A DNA stretch of 64,000 bases, taken from contig CAYVKG010000008.1 of NCBI GenBank assembly GCA_964451955.1, positions 1 to 64,000 on the forward strand. Direction: 5' to 3'. Within the stretch, counting starts at the first letter, position 1. Each line of letters opens with the position of its first letter. A program made the position numbers and the translations under genes. This DNA is from JAPLNB01 sp964451955 (lineage in GTDB: Bacteria; Planctomycetota; Phycisphaerae; Tepidisphaerales; Tepidisphaeraceae). Below, in pieces: positions 45,573 through 55,171 of this stretch. The notes beneath the pieces are model-generated. The model ran no database searches and was not told the DNA's origin. It saw only the letters and a list, made by a program, of their open reading frames with translations.

Positions 45573-47732
45573 CTAATGCAATCCCGCCAACAGGTCCATC
45601 GCGCCTTCAATATCGAGCCAGCCGCTCACCAGCGAGCAATCAAGCAAGTCGTCCGTCAGCAGCCCATCGTATTTGCGACGATGCCGTGTGGCGAGCACTC
45701 GGGCAACCACGTTGGGAGGCGGTGGGCAGCTTACCAACTGCGCGACGACTTCTCTCGTCTGGTCCAGAGAGAGATCCAGCACCAGAGCAATGCCTTCATC
45801 GGCCGATCGAGTGCCGCCCGCGCCCAGCACCGCCTGCAGCGTCTGCTGAATGCGCGTCCCCGTCCACGTCATAATCGCCGTCTTGCGGCTCGATAGTCGC
45901 ACGTAGAAGCCATCCAAAACTCCGCACGATTGTGCGGCTTGGCGCGCTTCCTGTAGCAGCAACCGGCCCACCGGATCAAGGTAGGGGTATGTATCCGGCA
46001 CTCTCAGAACCTGGAGCATCTTGCGCCGAAGCTCGGGGTGAATGGTGACGGCGGCGCCACTGAAGCTCGGCCGTCGCCAGGTCATCGCCGGCTCCACATG
46101 CAGCTCCAGGGCCTGCTCGTCGATCTCGATCACCTCCCAGCGTCGGCCGGCAAAAAGCAGATCATCTCCAATCTCGCACCTCGTCTCGATCGTGCCAAGT
46201 GCGACGCCGTTGTGCAGAATCGTGTACTGTTCCGGGGTGGGAAAAACGGCGTAGAAAGACTTGTCTTTGCGAATCAGTTCTCCCTTGAGCCCGAGGATCA
46301 GGTCGCCCTGGTCCATCTGCTCGACAACGTCATGTGCCGCCAGTGAACGAAGAAGCTGCGCAAACAGCGATGCCTCAATATCGCGGAACGGACCGGCGAC
46401 GCAGAGCTGTTGATAGAGGGCGTCGGCTCGGATGCCTCCCGTTTGCGCGATGAGACTGATGATCTGCTGTGACAGCGTGCTCAGGTCGCACCGGGGCAAT
46501 GCGGGCGGCTCCACCCACCCCCCCAGCAGCAACTCGGTGGCGGCGACGGCCTGCACCAGCGGCAAACGCAGCCGCTCGAAAATCGGCCCGTCCTCCCCCG
46601 GCGCCGGACAGAAAACATACATCCGCATGACACGCGACTGTCCCGATTTTCGCCCGCTCCGCCCAAGACGCTGTTTCATCGAGGCAATGGAGGAAGGCGG
46701 TCCAATCTGCCCCACCATGCGAACACCGCCGATGTCGATGCCCATCTCCAGGGTGCTGGAGCAGAACGCGGTGACTGAAGAGCCCGATTTCAACCTCGCC
46801 TCGGCGTCCCGACGCAGGTCGGCGGACAGCGAACCATGATGAACCACAAACTCGTCCGGAAGAGACCGAGATCCCGCGATTTCAGAGCAGAGAGCAGCGA
46901 ATTCCTCGACATCAGCCTTCGAGTTGGCAAAAACGAGATTGGCGCTGCCGCGACAGTGCGCGACCATGTCATTGGCCGCTCGGAGCCTCTCGGCTCGCGC
47001 CTCGGCGGGATCGCCTGCCAGCCGATACCCGTGTATGCCCAGTTTCAATTCCTTCGGCGCGGCCGAGTCGTTGACCAACTCGACGCGCTCAGGGTGATCG
47101 GCGTCAATGTACCGAGTGGCCAGCTCCGTGTCGCCGATTGTCGCCGACAGTCCAATTACACGGAATGCCGGCGCAGCAATCCCAAACAGACGCGACAAGA
47201 GGCTTCGAAGATGCAGCCCACGCTCGTTGTCCAGAAAAGAGTGGACTTCATCGATGACAACAAATCTCAGCCCGGCGAAAAGAGAAGTCATCTTCCGCGG
47301 GTGATTGACAAACAGCGATTCGAGAGACTCCGGGGTGATGAGCAAAACGCCCCCCGGCGACTGCAGCAGCCGGCTCTTGTGCGACTCGGCAACCTCGCCG
47401 TGCCACCGATGAACCGGCAAGTCCAGATAGCCGCACAAGTCCTCGACCCGCTCAAACTGATCGTTGATCAGCGCCTTCAACGGGCCGACATATACGGCGC
47501 GAACCGACCCGGGCCCATCGTCCGCCACTTGCGAGAGCACCGGGAGAAACGCGGCCTCCGTCTTGCCCGACGCGGTGGCCGCACAGAGCAAAACATGCTG
47601 TCGCGTCTGAATGACCACGTGGATGGCCTGAACCTGAAGTGGCCGCAGGTCCTTCCAACCCATACGCCACAGCTGACGCTGAACACGGGGGTGCAGAAGT
47701 GCGAACGCAGTGGCGGAGTCCCGGGAAACCAT
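45573..47732 (-). CDS. Lhr-like SF2 DEAD/DEAH helicase (BrxHI-like)
   Basis: A 719-residue superfamily-2 helicase. Motif I is ATASGKT (52-58), motif II is DEVH (161-164), motif III SAT (196-198) and motif VI QRLGRSGRKSG (354-364). The middle has the Lhr-type arm (VVEQMDQGDLILGLKGELI, FAVFPTPEQYTILHNG-like segment) rather than a RecQ or PriA end, and it is near the length of BrxHI of BREX type 2. It starts 3 nt after the ATPase stop, so the two are translationally coupled. It probably moves along DNA or nucleoprotein in a defence or DNA-repair complex; the role is inferred. Confidence 0.85.
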   Translation of the reverse strand: MVSRDSATAFALLHPRVQRQLWRMGWKDLRPLQVQAIHVVIQTRQHVLLCAATASGKTEAAFLPVLSQVADDGPGSVRAVYVGPLKALINDQFERVEDLCGYLDLPVHRWHGEVAESHKSRLLQSPGGVLLITPESLESLFVNHPRKMTSLFAGLRFVVIDEVHSFLDNERGLHLRSLLSRLFGIAAPAFRVIGLSATIGDTELATRYIDADHPERVELVNDSAAPKELKLGIHGYRLAGDPAEARAERLRAANDMVAHCRGSANLVFANSKADVEEFAALCSEIAGSRSLPDEFVVHHGSLSADLRRDAEARLKSGSSVTAFCSSTLEMGIDIGGVRMVGQIGPPSSIASMKQRLGRSGRKSGQSRVMRMYVFCPAPGEDGPIFERLRLPLVQAVAATELLLGGWVEPPALPRCDLSTLSQQIISLIAQTGGIRADALYQQLCVAGPFRDIEASLFAQLLRSLAAHDVVEQMDQGDLILGLKGELIRKDKSFYAVFPTPEQYTILHNGVALGTIETRCEIGDDLLFAGRRWEVIEIDEQALELHVEPAMTWRRPSFSGAAVTIHPELRRKMLQVLRVPDTYPYLDPVGRLLLQEARQAAQSCGVLDGFYVRLSSRKTAIMTWTGTRIQQTLQAVLGAGGTRSADEGIALVLDLSLDQTREVVAQLVSCPPPPNVVARVLATRHRRKYDGLLTDDLLDCSLVSGWLDIEGAMDLLAGLH

Positions 47733-47735
47733 GGA

Positions 47736-49049
47736 TCAGAGTTTGAAGGTGGTCAGATTCTCATCAGAATCGGTCACGGGTCCCGTCTCGGCGGCGGCGA
47801 CCGCGGACGTTGAAATCTGCCCGATCAGGGCCTGCCAATCCGCCGAAGGGTTCTGCTGCAATACGTTGAGCAATCCGATGAAGTCCTTCACGGTGTCCCG
47901 GGGGGTGAGAAAATACGCGGCGCCCATACGCTGCTGGCATGAATAAAGATACGCTTCGATCGCCGAGTCGGGCAGCAGGTATTTCGCCTCGTCGCCTCCC
48001 GCGTGGACGCGGCGGATATTGTGAAGCAACACGTAGCAGTCCTCGGGCGTGAGATTGTTCAGCTTGAGGACGGGAGAACTCAGATCCACCAGCCCATTGC
48101 CGGCAAAACGGTTCTCCGCCAGACGGCTGGCAATCGCTTCGTAACTGAAGAGCCCGCGACGCTTGTCGAACATGCAATCGTCCGTGGCAGCAAAGATGAA
48201 ACCAAGGTGCTCGACCGTCCCCTGAAGGCAATCGTTCAGGATCCGAAGAATCGCCTCGTAGTTGTTGTTGCGGGCGGTCTTGTTCTGCAGGCGGTGCGAC
48301 AGGACAACCAGTTCATCAAGACAGACCAGCAACCCGGTATAACCGGCAATGCGCGCAAATCTCGCGAAGAGCTTGAGGTAATCGTAAAAGGACGCGTCAT
48401 CGATGATCGATCGCACGCCAAGGTCTTCGCGAGCCTCCGTCTTGGTCGAATACTCCGCTCGAAGCCAACGAATCGCCGCGCCCTGGAGCGCCTCATTCTG
48501 CTGCAGATAACCCCGGTAGTACTGGCCGATCACGGTCGCGAAATCGTAGCCGCTCACGAGATCCTGAAGCGGCTTCGTTAGTGTCCCCAGTTGCTTCTCC
48601 ACGTCCTGCTGGCTTCCCCCGGCGCTCGTCACGGCGTGGGCGACCTCACCCACCCATTTCTCCACAAGGCTTGCCAGCGCGCCGCCTTCCGGTCGTCCGC
48701 GAGTGGCGAGGTTCTTGAATAGCTCCGAGTACAGGGCACGACCCTGCCCGGCCGTCCCATGGAGACGCCGGTCGCTGGTCAGATCGGCCGACGCCACGAC
48801 GAACTTCCGTTCGAGCGCCACGGCCTGAACGAGGTTCAGAAAAAAACTCTTCCCGGCGCCGAATCGACCCACAATGAAACGCACCGAAGAGGCGCCTCGC
48901 TCAATCCGCTCCAGGTCCTGAAGCATCGCGGCGACTTCGGCTTTCCGCCCCACCTGAATGTGGTGAAGACCGATCCTCGGAACAACCCCGGCGCCGAGCG
49001 AACCAAGAATGGCGGTGCGCTCCCGGTCGGTGATCTTGATCCCTGCCAT
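47736..49049 (-). CDS. BrxD-like P-loop ATPase (DUF2791)
   Basis: A 437-residue ATPase with Walker A GRFGAGKS (61-68) and Walker B LLVCLDE (240-246), plus FIFAATDDCMFDKRRGLFSY near the sensor region. The opening RKAEVAAMLQDLERI and the overall layout match the BREX ATP-binding protein BrxD (DUF2791). AAGGA lies 7 nt before the start at 49049. It is 17 bp after the TerB gene and 3 bp before the helicase. In BREX type 2 loci BrxD and BrxHI stand next to each other; here they pair with a TerB protein. Confidence 0.87.
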   Translation of the reverse strand: MAGIKITDRERTAILGSLGAGVVPRIGLHHIQVGRKAEVAAMLQDLERIERGASSVRFIVGRFGAGKSFFLNLVQAVALERKFVVASADLTSDRRLHGTAGQGRALYSELFKNLATRGRPEGGALASLVEKWVGEVAHAVTSAGGSQQDVEKQLGTLTKPLQDLVSGYDFATVIGQYYRGYLQQNEALQGAAIRWLRAEYSTKTEAREDLGVRSIIDDASFYDYLKLFARFARIAGYTGLLVCLDELVVLSHRLQNKTARNNNYEAILRILNDCLQGTVEHLGFIFAATDDCMFDKRRGLFSYEAIASRLAENRFAGNGLVDLSSPVLKLNNLTPEDCYVLLHNIRRVHAGGDEAKYLLPDSAIEAYLYSCQQRMGAAYFLTPRDTVKDFIGLLNVLQQNPSADWQALIGQISTSAVAAAETGPVTDSDENLTTFKL

Positions 49050-49066
49050 GAGCAAATCCTTATCGT

Positions 49067-51172
49067 TCAGGTGATGATCTGCCTGTCGACGTACAGTCGA
49101 TCGCCCCGTTCGATGAACACGGGGTTGCCGTACGTATCGTACGCCCACTGGTTCAGTTCCTCAACGGCGCCGCCAAGCATGTGCCCATGCTGACGAGCAA
49201 GGGACTCGGCCTCTTCCAGCGGCCATTCCGAACGAGTCATCAGGGTTGCGTAAAAGGCGGCGAATCGCTCAGGCATCGCAGCCATGCCTGCGGGTGAAGA
49301 TGCATCGAGTGTGGTCTCGGAACGGGACTCAACAGCCATGGCCGTGGCCAGCATCTGCGCTACGTCGCGGGTATCGCCCATGATGGCGGCAATGGCCTGG
49401 CGATCGAGAGCGAGCGAGGAACGGGCGACTCCGGACGCGGGCGCCGACCCCACTCGCAGAGATTTCATCGCCCCATCGAGTTGTTCGGCGTCCAGCCCAA
49501 GCCTGTCGTAACAGATTCGAACGGCCCGCAATTCCCGAGGCGTGACGACGCCGTCCGCGCCCACGATCGCAAGGATCAGCCTCGCGACGGCCTCCCTCTG
49601 AGGCCCCGTCAGCGATTTGGCCAGCGAGCCAATGCCCGCGAGCGCGGTCTGACCGGTGATCAACAGCAGGGAACGCAGAACCTCGATTCTGCGCAGTTCG
49701 TGCTGCTCCAGATTGAAAGCGGTCTGAATCTGCTGCGCCAGCATCGCGAGCCGGTCCTGCTGTATCTCCCCGTCGGCCGAGGCCACACTGAGCCCGATAC
49801 GCAGCATGCACGAGGCGGCGCTGTATCGGACAGGATCGGGCTGGTCCTGCGAACTCAGCCAAAACAATGCGAGGCGATCGTCGCCGCGATAGCCCTTACC
49901 AGTCAGGCGGGCATCCGGCTCCAGTCCGTAACCCATTTCCTGCAACGCCTGGCAAAGGAATCGCGACTGGCCGATCGGGTATCGGTCGGCACGCGGCATC
50001 TCGAGGGTACTGGCCAAGTCCGATGCCGTGACAAGGGCGTGCCCGGGCTGGTCCGCGGGTGGCGCCAAGGCCGCAACCGCATCGGCAAGAGGATGGTCAA
50101 TCGTGGCTCGCAGGTCCGCCGGCAAGGCTCGCCACGCGGCGGCCGTCAGAGGCTGCTGCCCTCCTCTTCCAACAATCATGCTGAACTTCTTCAACTCCGC
50201 CACGCACTGATTCCAGAGGTCGCTCACAGGGACCAACTGACTTGCAAGACCCGCTGGATTGGGGCCGGTGAACTCCATCTGTGGCAACGACGGGTTCGCC
50301 GGACGATAGGCATACACCCGATCAGATCCGCTGGCCAGCCGCAACCCAGCCCCGAATTGCCGCGAGTATCGCTTCATGAACAGCGCCCGGAACTCGTCGG
50401 CTACACGCTTCACGACCACGCTGGGCTGGGACTGGGGCAACTCGCCCGCTATTGCCCAGGCCGCAAAGTCCGGCAACGGAACATCCCGGACGCAGAACCA
50501 CATCAGGGCGGCGGCGACACATTCCTCCGACCAAACCAACGTGGACTCCACAAGTTCACGCACGCGATCGAGGGAAATCGTCACAGGCCGGCGCGCGGCC
50601 AGATACCACAGTAGGGAAGTCAAACAGGCATCCAATCCGCGACTCACGGGTTCGCCCGCCAACGCTTGCCCACGACGCAGTCGCAGAAGCTCGTCGAAAA
50701 TGAGCGACTGGTCAGCTTGATCAGCCAGGGATCGACGTTCGAGATTGAACAGAAACAGCCGAAGATAGCCGTGATCAGACGGCATTTGTTGGCGATCCTC
50801 GGCCAGCCATTGGAGATACGTCCGCCGTTCGCCCGGAGTAAGTCGGTCATACCGAGGCGCCAGCGGCAACTGACGCGATGTCGATCGTTTCTGACGCGAC
50901 GCGACCTTCAGGCTCAGATCGACAGCGGCAGGTTCGTCGCTCTTTCCCGACGATCGACTGTCGCAGAAGTACACCAGCGGTGAGACCAGATCAAGGTTGC
51001 CGACCCGAATAACCTGCCCCGACCCGACCCACGTCAGACCCTCAACCCCCCACGACGTTCCGGCTGACCGCCGCTTGCCTGCTCCCAATAACGATTTGGG
51101 CCGCAGAATCAACCAGGCGACGGCGGCGGTGGCCACGGCGACAACGACGATGATTTGCGGGAGCCATTCCAT
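49067..51172 (-). CDS. TerB_N / TerB / TerB_C domain protein
   Basis: The protein of about 701 residues has an N-terminal membrane span (IIVVVAVATAAVAWLIL). TerB_N follows (DRLTPGERRTYLQWLAEDR, GYLRLFLFNLERRSLADQ). A helical TerB domain near residues 450-560 has two ADGE/ADGV turns (SVASADGEIQQDRLAML and VGADGVVTPRELRAVRI), like metal-binding TerB repeats. TerB_C ends it (PERFAAFYATLMTRSEWPLEE, LNQWAYDTYGNPVFIE). The start is at 51172 or 51190. Despite the name the domain is not proof of tellurite resistance. It heads the operon with the BrxD-like ATPase and the Lhr-like helicase. Confidence 0.87.
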   Translation of the reverse strand: MEWLPQIIVVVAVATAAVAWLILRPKSLLGAGKRRSAGTSWGVEGLTWVGSGQVIRVGNLDLVSPLVYFCDSRSSGKSDEPAAVDLSLKVASRQKRSTSRQLPLAPRYDRLTPGERRTYLQWLAEDRQQMPSDHGYLRLFLFNLERRSLADQADQSLIFDELLRLRRGQALAGEPVSRGLDACLTSLLWYLAARRPVTISLDRVRELVESTLVWSEECVAAALMWFCVRDVPLPDFAAWAIAGELPQSQPSVVVKRVADEFRALFMKRYSRQFGAGLRLASGSDRVYAYRPANPSLPQMEFTGPNPAGLASQLVPVSDLWNQCVAELKKFSMIVGRGGQQPLTAAAWRALPADLRATIDHPLADAVAALAPPADQPGHALVTASDLASTLEMPRADRYPIGQSRFLCQALQEMGYGLEPDARLTGKGYRGDDRLALFWLSSQDQPDPVRYSAASCMLRIGLSVASADGEIQQDRLAMLAQQIQTAFNLEQHELRRIEVLRSLLLITGQTALAGIGSLAKSLTGPQREAVARLILAIVGADGVVTPRELRAVRICYDRLGLDAEQLDGAMKSLRVGSAPASGVARSSLALDRQAIAAIMGDTRDVAQMLATAMAVESRSETTLDASSPAGMAAMPERFAAFYATLMTRSEWPLEEAESLARQHGHMLGGAVEELNQWAYDTYGNPVFIERGDRLYVDRQIIT

Positions 51173-51440
51173 TCCAGCTCTTCTGCCCACGACCGATAAG
51201 GTCCCCGATCACGAGGCTAACTTACCATATGCCCGCCAGGTTTTCGCGGTTCCAGGAGTGCTTGAACTCTCTGCCAGCACCAGTCAATTCCCTCTTCCGC
51301 TTGATAGGCTCAACCTCCGCTTTGTTGACCGGAGCAACAGCCGTGCCGTAAAGTGCCCCAACCGGACGCGCTTGGACGGACCATTCGCAGCTCTCGTCAC
51401 GCGCGATGCGGACATCAGGCAAACCAGATTGAGGTCCAAG

Positions 51441-52433
51441 ATGTGGATTGCTGCAGAGCGTCGTTCAGGTCCGATCGGGAACGGGCGGGGCCGGATTTGG
51501 CGCGGAATCGGGCTCCTCCTGCTGTCGCTGCTGACCGGGTGCGTCTCAAAACCGGCGGCGACAGAACCCTCAACCTCGGTGGCGGCACCGGTGAAGGGTG
51601 TGGGGATTGGTGAGTTGGCACGCCACTTGGGCTTCACGTTGGTTGAATCCGGTCCCTATGTTGCGAAGCTCCAGTCGGGAGCCAACACCCTGTTGGTCTT
51701 TCCTACCCCCAATGGATCGGTGTATCTCAACGGCCGACTAATCCTCCAGGAGCCCGGCATTGTCTCGAGTGCGGGGCAATTGGTGGTTCCGGTGGGCACC
51801 GAAGGACGCATTCGCCAGCATCTCCCAAAGCCTGTCAACTCGCCCCTACTGACACCCAAGCCGCCATTGCGGAAAACCTACGTCGGCGGACGGGTCGTCA
51901 TTGACGCCGGCCACGGCGGAAAAGACCCGGGCACGCGCGCAGCGTCGGGTCTGCAGGAAAAACAGGTGACGTTGTCGGTCGCCCTCGATGTCGCAAGGAA
52001 ACTGGAGGAAAGGGGGGTCCAGGTGGTTCTGACTCGCTCTCGCGATGTCTTCATCGAACTCGACGATCGCGCTCGGCTCGCCAACAGTCCTCAGGCCGAT
52101 CTGTTCGTTTCCATTCACGCCGACTGGAACGTCTCGTCGTGGAAGCAGGGACACTCGATCCTTCTGGCCCAAGGCGCCAGCCCCAAAGCACATCGCGCGG
52201 CGAGCCTGATCTCCAAGAGAATGGTGAACGCCGGCTCGCAGTGCCGCGTGATCCGACGGGACGATCGTGGCTTGGTCGTGCTCAGGAAGACCGTCAGCCC
52301 CGCCGTACTCGTCGAACTCGGGTTCATGTCCAATCCCGCCGACACCCGCCTGCTGAGCAACCCGGCATCGCGATCGATGCTGGCCGGGGCTGTCGCCGAT
52401 GGGATCATCGATTATCTCCAACAACGATCCTGA
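51441..52433 (+). CDS. N-acetylmuramoyl-L-alanine amidase (Amidase_3), lipoprotein-like
   Basis: The ATG at 51441 has GAGG (51431-51434) at 6 nt. The 330-residue protein has a lipoprotein-like N-terminus (GLLLLSLLTGC), a linker and a short beta segment, then Amidase_3: VVIDAGHGGKDPGTR (zinc His), LQEKQVTLSVALDVAR (zinc Glu), VSIHADWN (third zinc His) and VLVELGFMSNPAD (catalytic Glu). It cuts MurNAc-L-Ala bonds in peptidoglycan and may work in daughter-cell separation. It is divergent from the TerB operon. Confidence 0.92.
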   Translation: MWIAAERRSGPIGNGRGRIWRGIGLLLLSLLTGCVSKPAATEPSTSVAAPVKGVGIGELARHLGFTLVESGPYVAKLQSGANTLLVFPTPNGSVYLNGRLILQEPGIVSSAGQLVVPVGTEGRIRQHLPKPVNSPLLTPKPPLRKTYVGGRVVIDAGHGGKDPGTRAASGLQEKQVTLSVALDVARKLEERGVQVVLTRSRDVFIELDDRARLANSPQADLFVSIHADWNVSSWKQGHSILLAQGASPKAHRAASLISKRMVNAGSQCRVIRRDDRGLVVLRKTVSPAVLVELGFMSNPADTRLLSNPASRSMLAGAVADGIIDYLQQRS

Positions 52434-52501
52434 AACGCCCGGATGGCTTTCATCAAAAATGAGATCCAGACCGCGTTGAGGGCATCGCTTACGCCACTCC
52501 G

Positions 52502-55171
52502 TCACTCCGTCTGACGCCATAAACGCACGATCTGCTGTTGGCGGCTCTGAGCGGACTTGTCGAACGCCTCCATCTGCCGCGACAATCCCCCGATGAGCTT
52601 CGATGCGGCCTCCACATAGCTCCGGTCGGCTGCGGCCTGCGAGACGGGGTCGTCCAACGCTTTGAGCACGCCATCCTTCAGTAACCGCAGTCGCTCGTGG
52701 GCCGTCGCCAGAGCTTCGATTGCGAGCCTCGCGTGGGCGGCTACAGGGTCGGCAGCCAAGCCGTTCTCGGCAAGGAGGCGATGGAACCGCGCGATGCGCT
52801 CGGCCCTCGCAATGAGCACAGACACATCAGACATGCTCTGGCCGGCCTTCTCGGCCACCATCCGGCCGTTGATGAAAAGCCGCAAATGCCCATCCGCCGA
52901 AACCGTGCCCGCAACATGGACCCATTCCCCGGGAACCAGGCGAGCGTCGTGCGAGATCGTGCCGGCTTGGGAGATCAGCCGCAGCGAGTTCCCCGGGTGG
53001 GTGTCCAGCAGATATCCGTTCGACGTGCCCACCTGCGACTTGTCCACAATACGCCCACCACCCGGTGGCAGCGCGCTCGGTCGAATCCTGGCGGATATCG
53101 TGATGGCGTCGGTCAGTCCAAGCGACGGATCGTTGGCGAATTCAAGGAAACCCTTGCCGTCAAGCTCGATGGCGGCGCCTCTCTCGCCTTCACCGGCCCG
53201 ATCGGGACCGGCGATGATCCGGACTTCGCCGGCGCGCGTCGCTCTCAGGGCCGAACCCGCCTCGGGACTGAAGTCGCCTTGACTCGCGCGACCGAAAGAC
53301 CACGCGGCGACGAGAGAACGCTCCACGCCGGGCACACCACGGCGATTCGCTGCCGCGGCAATCTCCTCCTCGCTCAGCGCACGGCTGTGGATACCCACAT
53401 CGGCGATCGCACCGATGAATCGGCTCCCGCCTTCGCTGTCGGCGCCGATGCGGAGCGGCAGGTTGTTGACGCTCAGATTGGGACGCCGAAGCAGGTTCCA
53501 TGCGTCGTCATTGGCAGGCACGGATGGCAGCGTACCGGCCGGGGCCCGAGCGGGCATGCCCTGCAGTCCAGCGCCTCCGAGCGCGATCTCGATGGTGGCC
53601 GTCTCGGGAAGCCGATCGTACGGCAGCCGCACAGATTCAGAATCGAAGTCACTCCACGCCTTGCCATTCATGCTGACCGAAGTCACGGGGCCGACGCCAA
53701 CAGTCCCCAGGTATATCTGTTTGGCCCCGAACCGGACGGGAAACGCCTGGTGCAGCTGCGCGATTGTCGGTGGAATGTGCGGACGAAGCTCCAGATGGTC
53801 GGCCCGGTAGAGATACTCAAAAAGGCCTCGAATCATCGCGGCGGGGGGGCCGAAAGCATCGTACGTGAGATTGATCGGCTGGCCCGGTTGGTATACATCG
53901 CTCCCGAACTTGACCAGGGGGTTGTCCATCCGAAACCGCCGGGCGAAGCTCAGAAGCTGCTTCATCGAGCCCCGGGCATCCTCGAACGCCGCCACCCGGT
54001 AATACCCGAGGATCATCCTCGCCTCACAAGTCGACCAGTGCCCGCCGTTTACCCATGTGCCGAATCCCCATAGCCCGTGCGGCTCCTCATACATGTCGTC
54101 GTAGGATGGATAGTTCGCGATGATGAATCGATGGGGGCGAAGACCGGGGACCGAGGCGATCTTGTCGTAAATCCGCTTGGCCTGATCATCATCCACAACG
54201 CCAAACGCCACCGCGTCGTGGTTCGGTGAGGCCTCGAAATATCCGTGTCGTCCGGCGCCGTACACCCCGTGACGCGTCCCGTCCGGGTCAACCGACCTCA
54301 CAAAATAGCCTTCGCCAGTGCTCAGAAGCTTAAGCCCCTCCCGCGCGGCATCACGCAAACGACTGTACACCGTTGCCTGCTCAGCCCTTTCGGCCAGCTT
54401 CTCCAGTTCAATCATGCGATCCAGTGCCGCAATGTACGTGATTGACAGCCCCGCCAGATACGCCTGGCCAAATGTCCCGTCGGGCTTCTTCCATCCGGCA
54501 TAACTGGGGGCAAGGAGGTTCCCCGCCGGACCCGCGAGAAACAGGTTGTTCTTCGGATCCCGGCGGGTTTCAATGAATCGAACGCACCGCTCCAGCTTCG
54601 GCAGATAACGCCCAATCGCCGCCGGGTCGCGATTGATCAGAAGCAACTCCGCTTGCAGGACAATCCCCGCTGCCGTGAACTCCATGCCCCAGTCGTGAAT
54701 CCTGACGCGCCCATCCCCCTGGCGATACACGATCCAACCCGGACGAGCCGCATCGCACAAGGCGCCATCCGGCGCCACCCAGTCAAAAGGCGGCGACGCG
54801 CCAACCCGCTTGCCGTCACCCATCTGGTCAAACCAGAGATCCTGCGAGTTCTGCAGAAAAGTCATGAACGGTTCCCGAAGGAACGGCAACACGCAGTAGG
54901 TCGTCCCGTAGCTGTTCTGGATCCACCAGGCGTCCCATGTCGGGCCTTCGACCAGTCCGTTCCAGTCCGGCATATAAAGCATGGCCAAATTCTGGTACTC
55001 GCAGTCAGGCCCGAACATGCGACGCGAGATGTCCAGCAGCTCGAGATATTCCGAATCGCCCCGGCCCCGAACAAAACGCCCCTCAAATCCGCCCGCATCC
55101 GCGCACCAGGCGATGCCGGCGATTGTCGTCACAATGATGCACAGGACAATAAACCGGCTTTGGTAACTCAT
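52502..55171 (-). CDS. Secreted carbohydrate-active-looking protein with LamG-type domain
   Basis: The 889-residue protein has a signal peptide (LCIIVTTIAGIAWC). The first 470 residues look like an (alpha/alpha)6-barrel sugar hydrolase: NSYGTTYCVLPFLREP, FDQMGDGKRVGAS, QAYLAGLSITYIAALDRMI, YPSYDDMYEEPHGLWGFG and NGGHWSTCEARMILGYY. Residues about 640-790 are a concanavalin-like LamG/jelly-roll domain (ITISARIRPSALPPGGGRI, GYLLDTHPGNSLRLI, GEWVHVAGTVSADGHLRLFI). The C-terminus is helical. I cannot give the CAZy family. It sits near arabinofuranosidase genes, hinting at a plant-polysaccharide role. Confidence 0.75.
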   Translation of the reverse strand: MSYQSRFIVLCIIVTTIAGIAWCADAGGFEGRFVRGRGDSEYLELLDISRRMFGPDCEYQNLAMLYMPDWNGLVEGPTWDAWWIQNSYGTTYCVLPFLREPFMTFLQNSQDLWFDQMGDGKRVGASPPFDWVAPDGALCDAARPGWIVYRQGDGRVRIHDWGMEFTAAGIVLQAELLLINRDPAAIGRYLPKLERCVRFIETRRDPKNNLFLAGPAGNLLAPSYAGWKKPDGTFGQAYLAGLSITYIAALDRMIELEKLAERAEQATVYSRLRDAAREGLKLLSTGEGYFVRSVDPDGTRHGVYGAGRHGYFEASPNHDAVAFGVVDDDQAKRIYDKIASVPGLRPHRFIIANYPSYDDMYEEPHGLWGFGTWVNGGHWSTCEARMILGYYRVAAFEDARGSMKQLLSFARRFRMDNPLVKFGSDVYQPGQPINLTYDAFGPPAAMIRGLFEYLYRADHLELRPHIPPTIAQLHQAFPVRFGAKQIYLGTVGVGPVTSVSMNGKAWSDFDSESVRLPYDRLPETATIEIALGGAGLQGMPARAPAGTLPSVPANDDAWNLLRRPNLSVNNLPLRIGADSEGGSRFIGAIADVGIHSRALSEEEIAAAANRRGVPGVERSLVAAWSFGRASQGDFSPEAGSALRATRAGEVRIIAGPDRAGEGERGAAIELDGKGFLEFANDPSLGLTDAITISARIRPSALPPGGGRIVDKSQVGTSNGYLLDTHPGNSLRLISQAGTISHDARLVPGEWVHVAGTVSADGHLRLFINGRMVAEKAGQSMSDVSVLIARAERIARFHRLLAENGLAADPVAAHARLAIEALATAHERLRLLKDGVLKALDDPVSQAAADRSYVEAASKLIGGLSRQMEAFDKSAQSRQQQIVRLWRQTE

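Noticed and set aside
45573..49049. A complete BREX phage-defence system
   Set aside because: Only BrxD-like and BrxHI-like genes are present. PglX, PglZ, BrxC/PglY and PglW are absent from the window, so I call a BREX-related pair, not BREX.
49067..51172. Tellurite resistance operon
   Set aside because: TerB_N/TerB/TerB_C domains are found outside tellurite loci, and no TerC, TerD or TerZ gene is nearby.
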